64,000 nt of DNA. It comes from Scopulibacillus darangshiensis. GTDB taxonomy: Bacteria; Bacillota; Bacilli; Bacillales; Sporolactobacillaceae. The translations under genes and the position numbers were made by a program. The stretch spans positions 27,532-91,531 of the forward strand of contig NZ_SLXK01000014.1 in the NCBI RefSeq assembly GCF_004341035.1, read 5' to 3'. Below are positions 47,978 to 57,713 of this stretch, one piece after another (within the stretch, counting starts at the first letter, position 1; every line of letters starts with the position of its first letter). The notes beneath the pieces are model-generated. The model saw nothing but the letters and a program-made list of their open reading frames with translations. It did no database searches and was not told where the DNA came from.

Positions 47978-48034
47978 TTCCGTTATTTGCGAAAAATTAG
48001 CTCAAACGACCCCTTGAATGACCGAATAACGGAA
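47978..48034. repeat. Inverted repeat TTCCGTTATT...AATAACGGAA
   Basis: Perfect ten-base arms (47978-47987 and 48025-48034) are separated by 37 bases. It is intergenic and non-coding. It resembles palindromic elements I recall from Bacillaceae intergenic DNA, but I see only one copy here. Confidence 0.6.
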
Positions 48035-48176
48035 CCACGGTCCGATAAAAATCCTAACAGTATAAGTTAATGCCTCCTTCACTGTGAGGTGCGGGCAATT
48101 CCTAAAGCGCCCAATTAATAGGATAAAATATTATCGATAAGACGCCTTAGTTGATTGGCCAGAAGCGCTGTTTTTC

Positions 48177-49031
48177 TCAAATCTCCGTCCTCAAGTCCCA
48201 CAGTTCCGGGAAGAATCTGTGATCAAGTACCTTCTTAAGATAGCTGACACCTGAAGATCCGCCGGTGCCGATCTTATGGCCGATGATCCGTTCCACTGTT
48301 TTCATATGGCGGAACCGCCACTGTTGCAGCCAATCCTCAATATCAACAAGCTTTTCCGCCAATTGATAGAGATCCCAGTATTTATCGACATCACGATAGA
48401 CTTCAAGCCAAGCTGCCTCGACTGATTTATCCGCCTCATAAGTTTCCGTGACATCTCTGTTCAAAATATCCGGATTGATGTCAAATCCCGCTTTTGCTAA
48501 TGCCTGAATGGAAACATCATAGATGCTCGGTGCATGCAAAGCCTCATCCAGGATTTGGTGCACCTCCGGATCCTTTTTATAAATCGCAAGAGCGTGGCGT
48601 GTTTTGTAACCCAATGCAAATTCAATCATTCTGTATTGGTATGATTGGAATCCTGAAGCTTGCCCAAGCTTGTCACGGAACTCCATATATTCTGCAGGTG
48701 TAAGCGTTGAAAGGACATCCCAAGCCTCAATGATTTGCTTTTGGATTTTGGAAACACGCGCCAGCATTTTAAAGGCGGCGGAAAGCTCGCCTTCTTGAAT
48801 CGAAACGGTTGCCGCCTTCATCTCATGCAAAATCAGCTTCATCCAAAGTTCACTCACGTGATGGATGATGATAAAAAGCATCTCATCGTGATGCCCCGAT
48901 AATCTCTTCTGGCTTGATAACAAACTGTCTAGGTGTAGATACTCGCCATATGTCATTTTGCCCCGAAAATCGGTTTCAATCCCTTTTTCCGTCACTGTGC
49001 TGTTTAGATCAGACAACTTTTTTTCTGTCAT
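48177..49031 (-). CDS. kynA: Tryptophan 2,3-dioxygenase
   Basis: Haem enzyme opening the tryptophan indole ring to N-formylkynurenine. [40 protein letters not shown] is the conserved substrate and haem region, and the late [24 protein letters not shown] contains the proximal histidine region. ATG 49031 has GGGGGA seven bases upstream, giving 284 residues; the frame extends to 49070, overlapping kynU. It follows kynU by 16 bases. No kynurenine formamidase gene is adjacent. Confidence 0.95.
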   Translation of the reverse strand: MTEKKLSDLNSTVTEKGIETDFRGKMTYGEYLHLDSLLSSQKRLSGHHDEMLFIIIHHVSELWMKLILHEMKAATVSIQEGELSAAFKMLARVSKIQKQIIEAWDVLSTLTPAEYMEFRDKLGQASGFQSYQYRMIEFALGYKTRHALAIYKKDPEVHQILDEALHAPSIYDVSIQALAKAGFDINPDILNRDVTETYEADKSVEAAWLEVYRDVDKYWDLYQLAEKLVDIEDWLQQWRFRHMKTVERIIGHKIGTGGSSGVSYLKKVLDHRFFPELWDLRTEI

Positions 49032-49047
49032 CCGGACTTCCCCCTTT

Positions 49048-50328
49048 TCACGCGACAACGTCCCGCTCATTCTTAAACTTTTTATATTGTTCTTCCTTCA
49101 TTATTGTTTTTAAAATACCAACAGCCATCCACACTTCCTCATAGGTGTTGTACAGTGCAATCGGTGCAAGGCGAATGCCGTTCGGCGTACGAAAATCGGG
49201 AATGACGCCGTTTTCCTTCAAGGCCTTGCAGATCCGGGCGGCTTCAGGATGCTCTAAATAAATGTGACCGCCGCGCTTATGATCTTCCAGCGGATTGCCA
49301 ATTGTAAAGCCCATGCCTTCCAATTCGGAGATGACAAGCTCCATCATATAGCGTGTGATATGCAGCGACTTCTTCCTAAGCCTGTCAATGCCTGCCTCGG
49401 CGAACATTTCGAGCGAGCCAATTAAAGGGGCGACGCTTAACACATGCGGCGTGCCCATTTGATAAGCCCCGGCATCTTCAGCTGGAGTAAGCTCGTGATC
49501 CATATCAAATTGTTTGTCTTTCTGAGAGCTGAACCAGCCCGTCAAACCAGGTGTCCGTGAAAAATGCTTCTTGTTAACGTAGAGACCTGCAACGCCGCCG
49601 GGACCGGCATTCAAATATTTGTAGTTGCACCAGAAGGCGAAGTCAACATCCCACTCATTAAAATGGTGAGGGATCGAACCAATTGAATGGCAAAGATCAA
49701 AGCCAATAAGAATACCGCGTTTGTGAGCTTCTTCTGTCAGTCTGGCCATATCAAGAATTTGTCCGCTCCGATATAAGACGCTAGGCAGGACAATGAGGGC
49801 AATGTCATCTGTCATCGCATGAATAATATCTTCCTCGTTAATCATCCGGCCGTCTCGGCTTTTCACTTGAACAAGATGATCAGCCGGATCATAGCCTTTA
49901 AGTTTAACTTGGCTTTGCAGGGCATAAATATCCGTAGGGAACGTTAATTCATCCGCAAGTATTTTTGTCCGTTTTCCTTCCGGGTTGTAGAAGGTAGATA
50001 CAAGCTGATGTAAATTGACCGTTGTGGAACCGGTTACAACTACTTCCTCAGAAGAAGCGCCAACGAGCGGAGCTAACAGTCCCCCTAATTTCTCTGATAA
50101 GTAAAACCACGGATGCTCCCCTTCTGTCCAGCCGTCAATGCCATATTGCTTCCAAGAATCAAGAAGGCTGAGCAATGAGCTTTCAGCCCGCTTTGACAGC
50201 AAACCAAGGGAATTGCCGTCGAGATAAATTGTTCCTTTTTTCTTATAAAATTCATCCTTAAAAGAGGCTAAATCGTCTTGTCTATCTAATTCGCAAGCAT
50301 AATCGTAAGTAGGGTTAAACGCTTCCAT
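49048..50328 (-). CDS. kynU: Kynureninase
   Basis: PLP enzyme cleaving kynurenine to anthranilate and alanine. [14 protein letters not shown] at the N-terminus, [42 protein letters not shown] with the PLP lysine, and GWFSS are visible. Length is 426 residues, as expected. It is the first gene of a kynU-kynA operon, divergent from a TetR regulator, with a perfect palindrome between them. Confidence 0.96.
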   Translation of the reverse strand: MEAFNPTYDYACELDRQDDLASFKDEFYKKKGTIYLDGNSLGLLSKRAESSLLSLLDSWKQYGIDGWTEGEHPWFYLSEKLGGLLAPLVGASSEEVVVTGSTTVNLHQLVSTFYNPEGKRTKILADELTFPTDIYALQSQVKLKGYDPADHLVQVKSRDGRMINEEDIIHAMTDDIALIVLPSVLYRSGQILDMARLTEEAHKRGILIGFDLCHSIGSIPHHFNEWDVDFAFWCNYKYLNAGPGGVAGLYVNKKHFSRTPGLTGWFSSQKDKQFDMDHELTPAEDAGAYQMGTPHVLSVAPLIGSLEMFAEAGIDRLRKKSLHITRYMMELVISELEGMGFTIGNPLEDHKRGGHIYLEHPEAARICKALKENGVIPDFRTPNGIRLAPIALYNTYEEVWMAVGILKTIMKEEQYKKFKNERDVVA

Positions 50329-50387
50329 CTTCTCAATCCTTTCTTCGCTGTCCTGTACGTTAAATATACACCGTCACCGACATAAGA

Positions 50388-50410
50388 GTCAATGACACCA
50401 TGTCATTGAC
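50388..50410. promoter_or_regulatory. Probable TetR-regulator operator between kynU and the regulator gene
   Basis: GTCAATGACA, CCA, TGTCATTGAC: perfect ten-base arms with a three-base centre. It lies between divergent kynU and the TetR gene, 60 bases from kynU and 52 from the regulator start, so it could control both. Confidence 0.78.
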
Positions 50411-50461
50411 AATGCATCAGCTTTTATCTAGAATAAGCAAAAAGATGGAACCGATTAGGGG

Positions 50462-51091
50462 ATGAGCCATATGACGAAGGAACCGGACCGCCTTCCAGCA
50501 CGAAAATTAAAATCATTGCAAACAAGAATGAAGCTGCTGGCAGCAGGCAGCGACATTTTTATTAAAGAAGGCTTTCAAAAAGCGACGATTTCTCAAATCA
50601 TAAAAAAGGCAGAAACAGGCTATGGCACAGCTTATGTTCATTTTAAAAATAAAGATGACATTTTAATCGTGCTTATGGACGATGTCATGAACCGTTTTTA
50701 CGATATTGCCGAATTCTCTTTTGAACCGAACACGAAAGTTGAAGCTTATGGAATCATTGAAAAACAAGTTAGCGCATTTTTGGAAATGGCGAATGAAGAA
50801 CGAAAGATTTTAAAGGTTGTGGAGGAAGCCATTGGTGTTTCTGAAGAAGTCCGCAAAAAGTGGCAAACAATTCGCGAGCGGTTCATTGAGCGGATCTCCC
50901 GTGATGTCGCGTTTGCTCAAAAGAATGGTCTGGCACGTCGCGATGTGGACTGTACACTCGTCGCCCGCGGCTGGTTCTATGCTAATGAAATGTACTTATG
51001 GGACATCGTCAGAAATGACCGCGATCTGTTGGTAAATGACGTTGTCCATAACCTTACCGCAATGTATACCGGCGGGCTTTATATCCAATAA
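50462..51091 (+). CDS. TetR-family regulator of the kynurenine genes
   Basis: A 209-residue TetR protein. The N-terminal helix-turn-helix is visible as AAGSDIFIKEGFQKATISQIIKKAETGYGTAYVHFKNKDD (about residues 28-66); the C-terminal helical ligand domain is unassigned. It is divergent from kynU with a palindromic operator between, so it probably represses kynUA and itself; tryptophan or a kynurenine could be the ligand. ATG 50462 or 50471 may be the start. Confidence 0.85.
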   Translation: MSHMTKEPDRLPARKLKSLQTRMKLLAAGSDIFIKEGFQKATISQIIKKAETGYGTAYVHFKNKDDILIVLMDDVMNRFYDIAEFSFEPNTKVEAYGIIEKQVSAFLEMANEERKILKVVEEAIGVSEEVRKKWQTIRERFIERISRDVAFAQKNGLARRDVDCTLVARGWFYANEMYLWDIVRNDRDLLVNDVVHNLTAMYTGGLYIQ

Positions 51092-51095
51092 AAAC

Positions 51096-51120
51096 AGGGG
51101 CCAGGCCCGGGCTGGCCCCT
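51096..51120 (-). terminator. Terminator of the NSS transporter gene
   Basis: AGGGGCCAG and CTGGCCCCT form a GC-rich stem; on the minus strand GTTTTTATT follows. It also closes the convergent TetR gene. Confidence 0.85.
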
Positions 51121-51126
51121 AAAAAG

Positions 51127-52488
51127 TTATAAACCAATCATATCCAGAACGCCGGTGACATCAAGGAAGACGATGATGATGGCTATCGGGACAATGTAGC
51201 GAATAATTAAAAACCATGCGGCAAACCATTTTCTAGCCTTGCTTGTACCCGCTGTAAATTCCTCTAGTAATCTCTTTCTTGGTATCTTCAATGTGACGAA
51301 TATCGATATCGCTAAAGCACCAAGCGGCAATAATATATTCGAAACCAGGAAGTCGGCTTGATCAAAGATGATTTTACCGCCAATTTTAAAATCACCAAGG
51401 ACACCATAAGAAAGCGCTGACGGCACACCGATGATGAAGATAATGATACCGGCGATCCAAGAAACCTTCTTGCGTTTATCCGTATTGCCTTTAGTCAAAG
51501 CCGCAACGATAATTTCCAGCATTGAAAAGGCGGATGTCAGCGTTGCGAAAAGGAACAGCAATAAGAAAATGACTAAGAAAAACATGCCAAAAGGCATTTC
51601 ATTGAATACTGCCGGTAATACAACAAACAGAAGTCCCGGACCTTCAGCAGGTTCAAAACCGAATGAGAAAACCGCAGGGAAAATGGCAAGTCCCGCCAGC
51701 AATGAAATGACGACATTCATGATAACGATTAGTGTCGCGGATTTTGGCAGGCTTTCATTCTTTGATAAATAAGAGCTGTATGTGACCATGACCGATATAC
51801 CAACACTAAGGGCAAAAAATGATTGACCCAGTGCAAATAAAATGGTTTTCGAGTCAAGCCCTGAAAAGTCAGGATAAAGGAAAAATTCAATGCCTTTCCC
51901 CACTTCACTTAATGTTAAAGACCTGACAATCAAAATAATAAATGCAATAAAAAGCGCGGGCATCATCACTTGACTTGCCCGTTCAATACCCTTTTTTATC
52001 CCTTGGGCAACAACAAAAACGGTTATAAGCATAAACAATAATTGACCGCCTACCGCGACAGCAGGATCAGCAATCAGATCATTGAATAGTTTGCCATAAT
52101 CATTATTCCCAAGGCCATTAAGTCCGCCGGTAATAGCTTCAAACAGGTAGATTAAGACCCATCCCCCGACAACACTATAAAAAGATAATAAGATAAAGCT
52201 TGAGACCACGCCCATTTTCCCGATCCAGTTCCAATTGGTTCCTGGTGCAAAGAATTTATATGCCGAAATGGCATCCTTCTGAGAGCCGCGGCCGATAATA
52301 AATTCCGCTAATAAAATTGGCAAACCAATCAAAAGTGTAAAAAGTAAAAAAATAAGAAAGAAGGCGCCGCCCCCGGTCGTCCCCGCAACATACGGGAATT
52401 TCCAAATCGCACCTAATCCAATAGCTGACCCTGAGGCTGCAAGAATAAAACCGAGTTTTGATGTCCATTGCTCTCGTTGCTGGCTCAT
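51127..52488 (-). CDS. Sodium-dependent NSS/SNF-family transporter
   Basis: Sodium-coupled amino-acid or amine importer, 453 residues with about 11-12 helices. The N-terminal [34 protein letters not shown] is the signature sodium and substrate site of helix 1. Bacterial relatives include LeuT, TnaT and YocR. It is convergent with the TetR regulator of the kyn genes; tryptophan import is possible but unsupported by any residue I can point to. A cre site lies upstream, suggesting carbon catabolite control. Confidence 0.88.
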   Translation of the reverse strand: MSQQREQWTSKLGFILAASGSAIGLGAIWKFPYVAGTTGGGAFFLIFLLFTLLIGLPILLAEFIIGRGSQKDAISAYKFFAPGTNWNWIGKMGVVSSFILLSFYSVVGGWVLIYLFEAITGGLNGLGNNDYGKLFNDLIADPAVAVGGQLLFMLITVFVVAQGIKKGIERASQVMMPALFIAFIILIVRSLTLSEVGKGIEFFLYPDFSGLDSKTILFALGQSFFALSVGISVMVTYSSYLSKNESLPKSATLIVIMNVVISLLAGLAIFPAVFSFGFEPAEGPGLLFVVLPAVFNEMPFGMFFLVIFLLLFLFATLTSAFSMLEIIVAALTKGNTDKRKKVSWIAGIIIFIIGVPSALSYGVLGDFKIGGKIIFDQADFLVSNILLPLGALAISIFVTLKIPRKRLLEEFTAGTSKARKWFAAWFLIIRYIVPIAIIIVFLDVTGVLDMIGL

Positions 52489-52552
52489 ATAGATTCCCCT
52501 CTACTCGCTCGTTTGTTAGATTGTATCATGTTCATTTAGGATGGTGTACTTT

Positions 52553-52566
52553 TGTAAGCGATTACA
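52553..52566. promoter_or_regulatory. cre site upstream of the NSS transporter
   Basis: TGTAAGCGATTACA fits the cre consensus TGWAANCGNTNWCA fully. It is about 65 bases upstream of the transporter start, near a TACAAT -10 candidate (minus strand). Confidence 0.75.
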
Positions 52567-52745
52567 TAAAATTGCTAAAAATTACCGCTAGTCTCCTTTC
52601 TGCTGCCTATGTATGATGATAATTACCCCTAACGTTCAATTATCGTTATATTACCACCACCTAAAATAATTTGTCAAACTTCGTTGAATTTAAGGAATTT
52701 TTTGGAACCTTCAATAACTTCCTTATCCACAAAAAAAAACCACCC

Positions 52746-53456
52746 CTAGGTTAATTCAAATTCCGGTGCTTCCAGCTTGTAGCCTAACCCGCGGATGGTT
52801 TTAATATAGACTGGCTTTTTCGTGTCCGCTTCGATTTTCTCACGCAGATGGCTGATATGAACATCAACAATTCGGGTTTCCCCAAGGAAATCAAATTCCC
52901 AAATCGCATTAAGCAATTGCCCGCGCGATAAAACGCGTTTTTTGTTCTTCGCCAAATAGACGAGCAATTCAAATTCCTTTGGAGTGAGCTCAAGTTCTTC
53001 CCCGCGAATCGTTGCTTCGTATTTGTCGGGGTAAATCGCCAGCTCTCCGATTGAAATTTTATCATTATCAAGCAGATTGCAGGCTTCTGATTGAGAAAAA
53101 CGCCTTAAGATCGTTTTCACACGAGCTGTGACTTCCCTTGGGCTAAATGGCTTCGTTATATAGTCATCGGCACCGAGTTCGAGTCCCAGTACTTTATCGA
53201 ACTCATCATCTTTCGCGGTCACCATAATAATAGGGAACACCCATTGCTGCTGGCGGATATGGCGGCACACGTCAAGGCCATCCATTCCCGGCAGCATAAG
53301 GTCAAGAATCATCAAGTCCGGCTGATCGGCTTCAGCGAGCTTAATCGCCATAAGGCCGTCGGACGCAACAGACACGTCATAACCTGCCTTCGAAAGGTTA
53401 TATTCAAGCAATGTAGAAATTGATGCTTCATCATCAACAACAATAATTTTTTTCAC
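52746..53456 (-). CDS. phoP: Phosphate response regulator PhoP
   Basis: OmpR-family response regulator, 236 residues. The receiver has acidic DDE (about 8-10), phospho-acceptor Asp in LMILDLMLPGMDG (about 52), the TAKDDEFDKVLGLELGADDYITKPFSPREV region, and a C-terminal winged helix with TPKEFELLVYLAKNKKRVLSR. The receiver sequence is strongly PhoP-like. It lies 59 bases after pstB, at the end of the pst operon, with no phoR kinase beside it, an unusual placement. Its own boxes precede pstS and phoA. Confidence 0.9.
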   Translation of the reverse strand: MKKIIVVDDEASISTLLEYNLSKAGYDVSVASDGLMAIKLAEADQPDLMILDLMLPGMDGLDVCRHIRQQQWVFPIIMVTAKDDEFDKVLGLELGADDYITKPFSPREVTARVKTILRRFSQSEACNLLDNDKISIGELAIYPDKYEATIRGEELELTPKEFELLVYLAKNKKRVLSRGQLLNAIWEFDFLGETRIVDVHISHLREKIEADTKKPVYIKTIRGLGYKLEAPEFELT

Positions 53457-53515
53457 TTGGTCACCTGCTTTCCGCTTAATGGCTGTTTATTTTATCGTAC
53501 TATGTTTTTTCGGGT

Positions 53516-54328
53516 TTAGCCAAACCTTCCCGAAATATAATCCTCTGTCCTTTTATTTGCAGGGCAAGTGAACATCATTGTTGTATCATTATATTCAACG
53601 ACTTCGCCTTCATAAAAGAAAGCGGTGGAATCAGCGATACGGGAAGCCTGCTGCATATTGTGCGTGACGATAACAATTGTATACTGTTCCTTTAACGTTA
53701 GAAGCAGATCTTCAATTTTTGCACTTGATACCGGGTCTAGTGCCGAGGATGGCTCATCCAATAGGAGCACTTTCGGTTTTAAGGCAAGCGCTCTTGCAAT
53801 GCAAAGCCTTTGCTGCTGTCCGCCTGAAAGTGACAATGCCGATTGATCAAGACGGTCCTTTACCTCATCCCATAGCGCTGCTTGCTTTAAGCTTTCTTCC
53901 ACAATGCCGTTTAACACCTTTTTCCCGCGGATGCCAGCAAACTTTAGCGATAAGACAATGTTTTCATAAATGGATTTTGGAAAAGGGTTCGGTCTTTGGA
54001 ATACCATGCCGATTTCCTTTCTCAGTGTGACAACATCAATTTTTCGATTTAATAAGTTGATGCCATCATACATGATTTCCCCGTCACAAGCAGCTCCCGG
54101 TATCAAATCATTCATGCGGTTAATCGTTCTTAGGAAAGTAGATTTGCCGCACCCCGACGGACCGATTAATGCTGTAATGGAGCGATCGTGAATCGGCATC
54201 GACACATTTTTCACCGCATGGTTATTGCCGTAATAAACATTAACACCATTGATGCCAAGAACAATTGACTGTTTTTCAGATTGATGCTGAGCTGAACGAA
54301 CTGGCTTTTCCTTAAGTTGTGCTATCAT
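53516..54328 (-). CDS. pstB: Phosphate ABC transporter ATP-binding protein
   Basis: ATPase subunit of the high-affinity phosphate importer. Walker [15 protein letters not shown], signature [15 protein letters not shown] and Walker [14 protein letters not shown] are intact. Length 270 residues. It follows pstA by 24 bases and precedes phoP. Only one pstB is present, unlike B. subtilis with two. Confidence 0.97.
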   Translation of the reverse strand: MIAQLKEKPVRSAQHQSEKQSIVLGINGVNVYYGNNHAVKNVSMPIHDRSITALIGPSGCGKSTFLRTINRMNDLIPGAACDGEIMYDGINLLNRKIDVVTLRKEIGMVFQRPNPFPKSIYENIVLSLKFAGIRGKKVLNGIVEESLKQAALWDEVKDRLDQSALSLSGGQQQRLCIARALALKPKVLLLDEPSSALDPVSSAKIEDLLLTLKEQYTIVIVTHNMQQASRIADSTAFFYEGEVVEYNDTTMMFTCPANKRTEDYISGRFG

Positions 54329-54352
54329 TTAAATCTTCCTCCCTTTGTTTCA

Positions 54353-55237
54353 TTATTTTCCTGTCATCTTTTTCTCTACAATTCTTCCTAGCAACCGGGC
54401 AACCAAGTTAAAAGTTAATACCGAAATGACTAACACAGCTGCAGCCCCGGCGGCAACTTCCTTAGCGTCCGGAATGATCCCAACTGAATTGACGGACCAA
54501 ATATGGACGGACAATGTTTCAGCCGATCTAAAGAGATTTAATGGTGAATTTGCTGATAACGGATTCCAATTTGTAAAATCAAGATTTGGTGATGACAACC
54601 CTGCGGTGAAAAGCAATGCTGCCGATTCACCGAATACCCTTCCAGCACACAAGATCACACCTGTCAGAATGCCGGGAAAAGCGGCTGGCAAGAACACTTT
54701 TTTTATCGTGTGCCATTGAGTCATCCCTAAAGCCAAACCCGCCGCCCTTTGCTCTTCAGAAACCGAACACAAAGCGTTTTCAGTAACCCGCACAATAACA
54801 GGCAAGTTAAATACCGTAAGAGCGACGGCACCTGAAAGGATCGAATACTCCCAGTTAAAATAGTTGACGAAGACAAGAAGACCGAACATCCCGACGACAA
54901 TGGACGGCAATGACGCGAGTACCTCAACACACGAACGGATAAACGCTGTAAACCGTGTCTGCTTAGCGTATTCAGCTAAATAAATGCCTCCAGCAGTGCC
55001 AAGGGGAACAGTCAAAAGCATCGTAATGAACAAGATATAAAATGAATTCCAAAGCTGATTCTTGATTCCGCCGCCTGCTTGAAATGCGCTTGAGTCAGAG
55101 GTTAGAAACGACCAGCTGATTTGCGATACACCTTGATAGAGAATGTATCCTAGTAAAGCTGCAAGCGTCCCAACCATAACAACCGCGCAAGCAACGATCA
55201 ATGAGATCGCCAAACGGTTTAAGAGCCTACTGTTCAT
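54353..55237 (-). CDS. pstA: Phosphate ABC transporter permease PstA
   Basis: Membrane subunit pairing with PstC, 294 residues with six helices. The cytoplasmic loop EEQRAAGLALGMTQWHTIKKVFLPAAFPGILTG is the EAA motif that contacts PstB. Its start overlaps the pstC stop by four bases. Confidence 0.96.
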   Translation of the reverse strand: MNSRLLNRLAISLIVACAVVMVGTLAALLGYILYQGVSQISWSFLTSDSSAFQAGGGIKNQLWNSFYILFITMLLTVPLGTAGGIYLAEYAKQTRFTAFIRSCVEVLASLPSIVVGMFGLLVFVNYFNWEYSILSGAVALTVFNLPVIVRVTENALCSVSEEQRAAGLALGMTQWHTIKKVFLPAAFPGILTGVILCAGRVFGESAALLFTAGLSSPNLDFTNWNPLSANSPLNLFRSAETLSVHIWSVNSVGIIPDAKEVAAGAAAVLVISVLTFNLVARLLGRIVEKKMTGK

Positions 55238-56199
55238 GACAGCTTCCTCCTTTTTGACAGGTAACGAATGATAAGGATAAAGACATAAGACATTACGAGT
55301 AATATCAGACCGAGCGACCAGAGGACATCGTTCAGAACACTTCCGCTTGTCGTATGCCCCATGCTGAGAGTAATAATGGTTGTCAGAGTGGCCGCAGGAT
55401 CGACTAAGGAATCCGGAATCCCTCTGGCATTTCCGATCACCATTTGTACTGCTAATGCTTCGCCAAATGCTCTAGCCATGCCGAGCACGACGGCTGTCAA
55501 CAGTGATGGCAGCGCCGCAGGAATGATAACTTTATAGATCGTTTGCCATTTGGTCGCACCTAAAGCATATGATGCATGCCGCAGATCGTCGGGAACGGAC
55601 TTAATCGCATCGGCTGCAATGCTCGTCACAGTGGGCAAAATCATGATGCCGACAACAATGGCTCCGGCAAGCAATCCGAAACCTAATCCGCCGGTCTGGG
55701 ACCTGATAAAAGGTACAATGACAGATAAGCCGATCAAACCGTAGACAACCGAAGGAATGCCAACCAGAATTTCAATGACTGGCTGAAGCGCCTTCTGTCC
55801 CCATTTTCTTGCGATTTCGGTCATAAACAACGCACTGGCAATACCAATTGGGGCAGCTACCAATGCGGCAAGCACCGTTACCGCAAACGAACCGAAGATG
55901 AAAGGCAAAGCGCCATAAGAAGGATTGCCGTCACGATTCGGCTGCCATTCCGTTCCAGTGATAAAATCTATAATATTAATGCCGTCTACAGTGAAAGCCC
56001 GCAGACCTTGAAGTGTTAGGAAAAGCGTGATGGCCATAGTCGCGGCTATAATAAAAAAGGCACTTGTTAAAATAATGATTTTGCCGCGCAGTTCCCCATT
56101 TTTCTGAAGTATATTTTTAAAGGAAAAGCCTTCCCTGATCAGTCTTCCGCCCGTTTTGGACGCCAAACTAAGACTATCTTGCTGGCCTTTGAAAGCCAT
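55234..56199 (-). CDS. pstC: Phosphate ABC transporter permease PstC
   Basis: Membrane subunit of the phosphate importer. The EAA loop DLRHASYALGATKWQTIYKVIIPAALPSLLTA and FGEALAVQMVIGN are visible; six helices. ATG 56199 follows GGGAG by eight bases, giving 321 residues; the frame extends to 56253 without a ribosome site. It lies between pstS and pstA. Confidence 0.96.
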   Translation of the reverse strand: MAFKGQQDSLSLASKTGGRLIREGFSFKNILQKNGELRGKIIILTSAFFIIAATMAITLFLTLQGLRAFTVDGINIIDFITGTEWQPNRDGNPSYGALPFIFGSFAVTVLAALVAAPIGIASALFMTEIARKWGQKALQPVIEILVGIPSVVYGLIGLSVIVPFIRSQTGGLGFGLLAGAIVVGIMILPTVTSIAADAIKSVPDDLRHASYALGATKWQTIYKVIIPAALPSLLTAVVLGMARAFGEALAVQMVIGNARGIPDSLVDPAATLTTIITLSMGHTTSGSVLNDVLWSLGLILLVMSYVFILIIRYLSKRRKLS

Positions 56200-56283
56200 T
56201 TTGCACACTCCCTTCCTGCTTTTTATCGTGTAAACGGGACAAAGCGGGGACATATTTTCCCCCTCTTCGTCCCTTTTAGTCTA

Positions 56284-57213
56284 TTAATCAATATCTGTAT
56301 CTGACTTTTTTGTTGTCTTGCCATTGGCATCGCGTTCCACTTCCATTTTGGATACTGAAATATACCCTTGTGAAGGAACGAGCTCGCCTTGGACTTTGTC
56401 ACCCATCATATAGTCAAGGAAAGCTTTTTCCAGTTTGCTAGGCGTGCCTTTTGTATACATGTGTTCATATGCCCAAACAGGAAACTTTCCATTTGTGACA
56501 TTTTCATCTGTCGCTTCGGCACCGTTAATAGCCAGCTTGGTGACGGAATCGTCATTGAAATATGAGAACGCAAGATAGCCGATAGCGCCTGATGTCTCAG
56601 AAACGATTTTCTTTACCGTGTTGGAGGAATCCTCAGTGATACCTTCCGCAGGTGTTTCATTGTCCAGCGCGAATTGACCGAATGTCGCTCTTGTACCTGA
56701 ACCATCTGGACGATTGACGAGTGTGATTTTCTCATCTTTCCCGCCAAGCTCAGACCAGTTTTTCACTTTGCCCGTGAAGACCTTTTTAAGATCCTCTTTT
56801 GACAGCTTGGTCACACCAGCCTTGGGACTCACCGCGGCGGTCATGCCGACGACAGCAACTTTATTGTCAACAAGACTGTTGGCGTCAATACCGTCTCCGG
56901 ATTCAGCAAAGTAATCCGACATACCGATATCAAGGTTCCCTTTAGCCACTTGGCTAAGACCAGTTCCGCTTCCACCGCCTTGAACTTGAATTTGCACCTC
57001 AGGATGCTCCTCCATAAATCCTTTTGCTGCTGCGGCTGCTAGCGGCTGTAATGCACTTGAACCGCCGACAACGAGTTTACCGGATAATTTCTCTGTATCT
57101 TTTGACCCGGATCCGCCGTCAGCTTCTGAATTCGCCGCACTGCCGCAACCCGTTGCAAGCACCATCAATACCGCAAATGACGCAAGTAACATCAACTTTT
57201 TCATTCTCACCAT
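56284..57213 (-). CDS. pstS: Phosphate-binding lipoprotein PstS
   Basis: Surface-anchored receptor of the phosphate importer. The signal peptide ends in the lipobox LATGC (Cys about residue 23), followed by the low-complexity linker GSAANSEADGGSGSKD. Phosphate-site segments VGGSSALQPL, GGGSGTGLSQV and RPDGSGTRATF are present. Length 309 residues. First gene of pstSCAB-phoP, behind a four-repeat Pho box. ATG 57213 or 57204 may be the start. Confidence 0.96.
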   Translation of the reverse strand: MVRMKKLMLLASFAVLMVLATGCGSAANSEADGGSGSKDTEKLSGKLVVGGSSALQPLAAAAAKGFMEEHPEVQIQVQGGGSGTGLSQVAKGNLDIGMSDYFAESGDGIDANSLVDNKVAVVGMTAAVSPKAGVTKLSKEDLKKVFTGKVKNWSELGGKDEKITLVNRPDGSGTRATFGQFALDNETPAEGITEDSSNTVKKIVSETSGAIGYLAFSYFNDDSVTKLAINGAEATDENVTNGKFPVWAYEHMYTKGTPSKLEKAFLDYMMGDKVQGELVPSQGYISVSKMEVERDANGKTTKKSDTDID

Positions 57214-57269
57214 AATCCCCCTTACAGTGCAAAGTTAGTTGTCTTACAGTTATAATAATAACGGGGTTT

Positions 57270-57308
57270 AATTAACTAGGTATAAAGACAGTGTTAAGGA
57301 AATGTAAA
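57270..57308 (-). promoter_or_regulatory. Pho box of the pst-phoP operon
   Basis: On the minus strand TTTACA, TTAACA, TTTATA and TTAATT follow one another with an exact 11-base period, the arrangement bound by PhoP. A TATTAT-like -10 lies about ten bases downstream, before pstS. The first hexamer overlaps by three bases the edge of the tandem repeat array. Confidence 0.88.
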
Positions 57309-57535
57309 GAAAGCTTGCCGATTGGCGAGCGAAGCGATGACAGAGGCTTAGCTGCACTTATACTAAGAGAAAACGAGCAGTTTTCTCGATGTGTAAAGAA
57401 GACTCGCCGATTGGCAAGCGAAGCGAAGACAGAGGCGTAGTCGCACTTATACTAAGAGAAAACGAGCAGTTTTCTCGATGTGTAAAGAAGACTTGTTATA
57501 GTTTTAGTCGCACTTATACTAAGAGAAAACTTTGA
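57306..57535. repeat. Tandem array of an 89-bp repeat, 2.6 units
   Basis: Units begin at 57306, 57395 and 57484, exactly 89 bases apart. Each full unit carries the hairpin CTCGCCGATTGGCGAG (with small changes), GACAGAGGC, GCACTTATACTAAG and a second hairpin GAGAAAAC-GAGCA-GTTTTCTC. The third unit has an internal deletion. A diverged single copy of the first half lies at 7457. The array sits between the pst Pho box and the ECF sigma promoter. No coding capacity. Confidence 0.9.
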
Positions 57536-57612
57536 TTGTTACGGGGAATTTGCCTCTTTCACGTATCAATGTATTTCAAACCAAAAAAAGAACTAAATAT
57601 ATCGTTCTTAAA

Positions 57613-57641
57613 TGAACTTTTTTTAGTAAATGACGGTCTTT
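57613..57641 (+). promoter_or_regulatory. Candidate autoregulated ECF promoter
   Basis: TGAACTTTT, 14 bases, then GTCTTT, upstream of the ECF sigma gene. The identical layout precedes bcrC at 44630. TGAAC at -35 and GTC at -10 fit ECF promoters of Bacillus. Confidence 0.6.
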
Positions 57642-57713
57642 TAGAAGAAAATATATCTAATCTTTATTATTGCCGTTATAAAGCTTTGCGGGGAGTCAGG
57701 GGCTGAAGCACTG

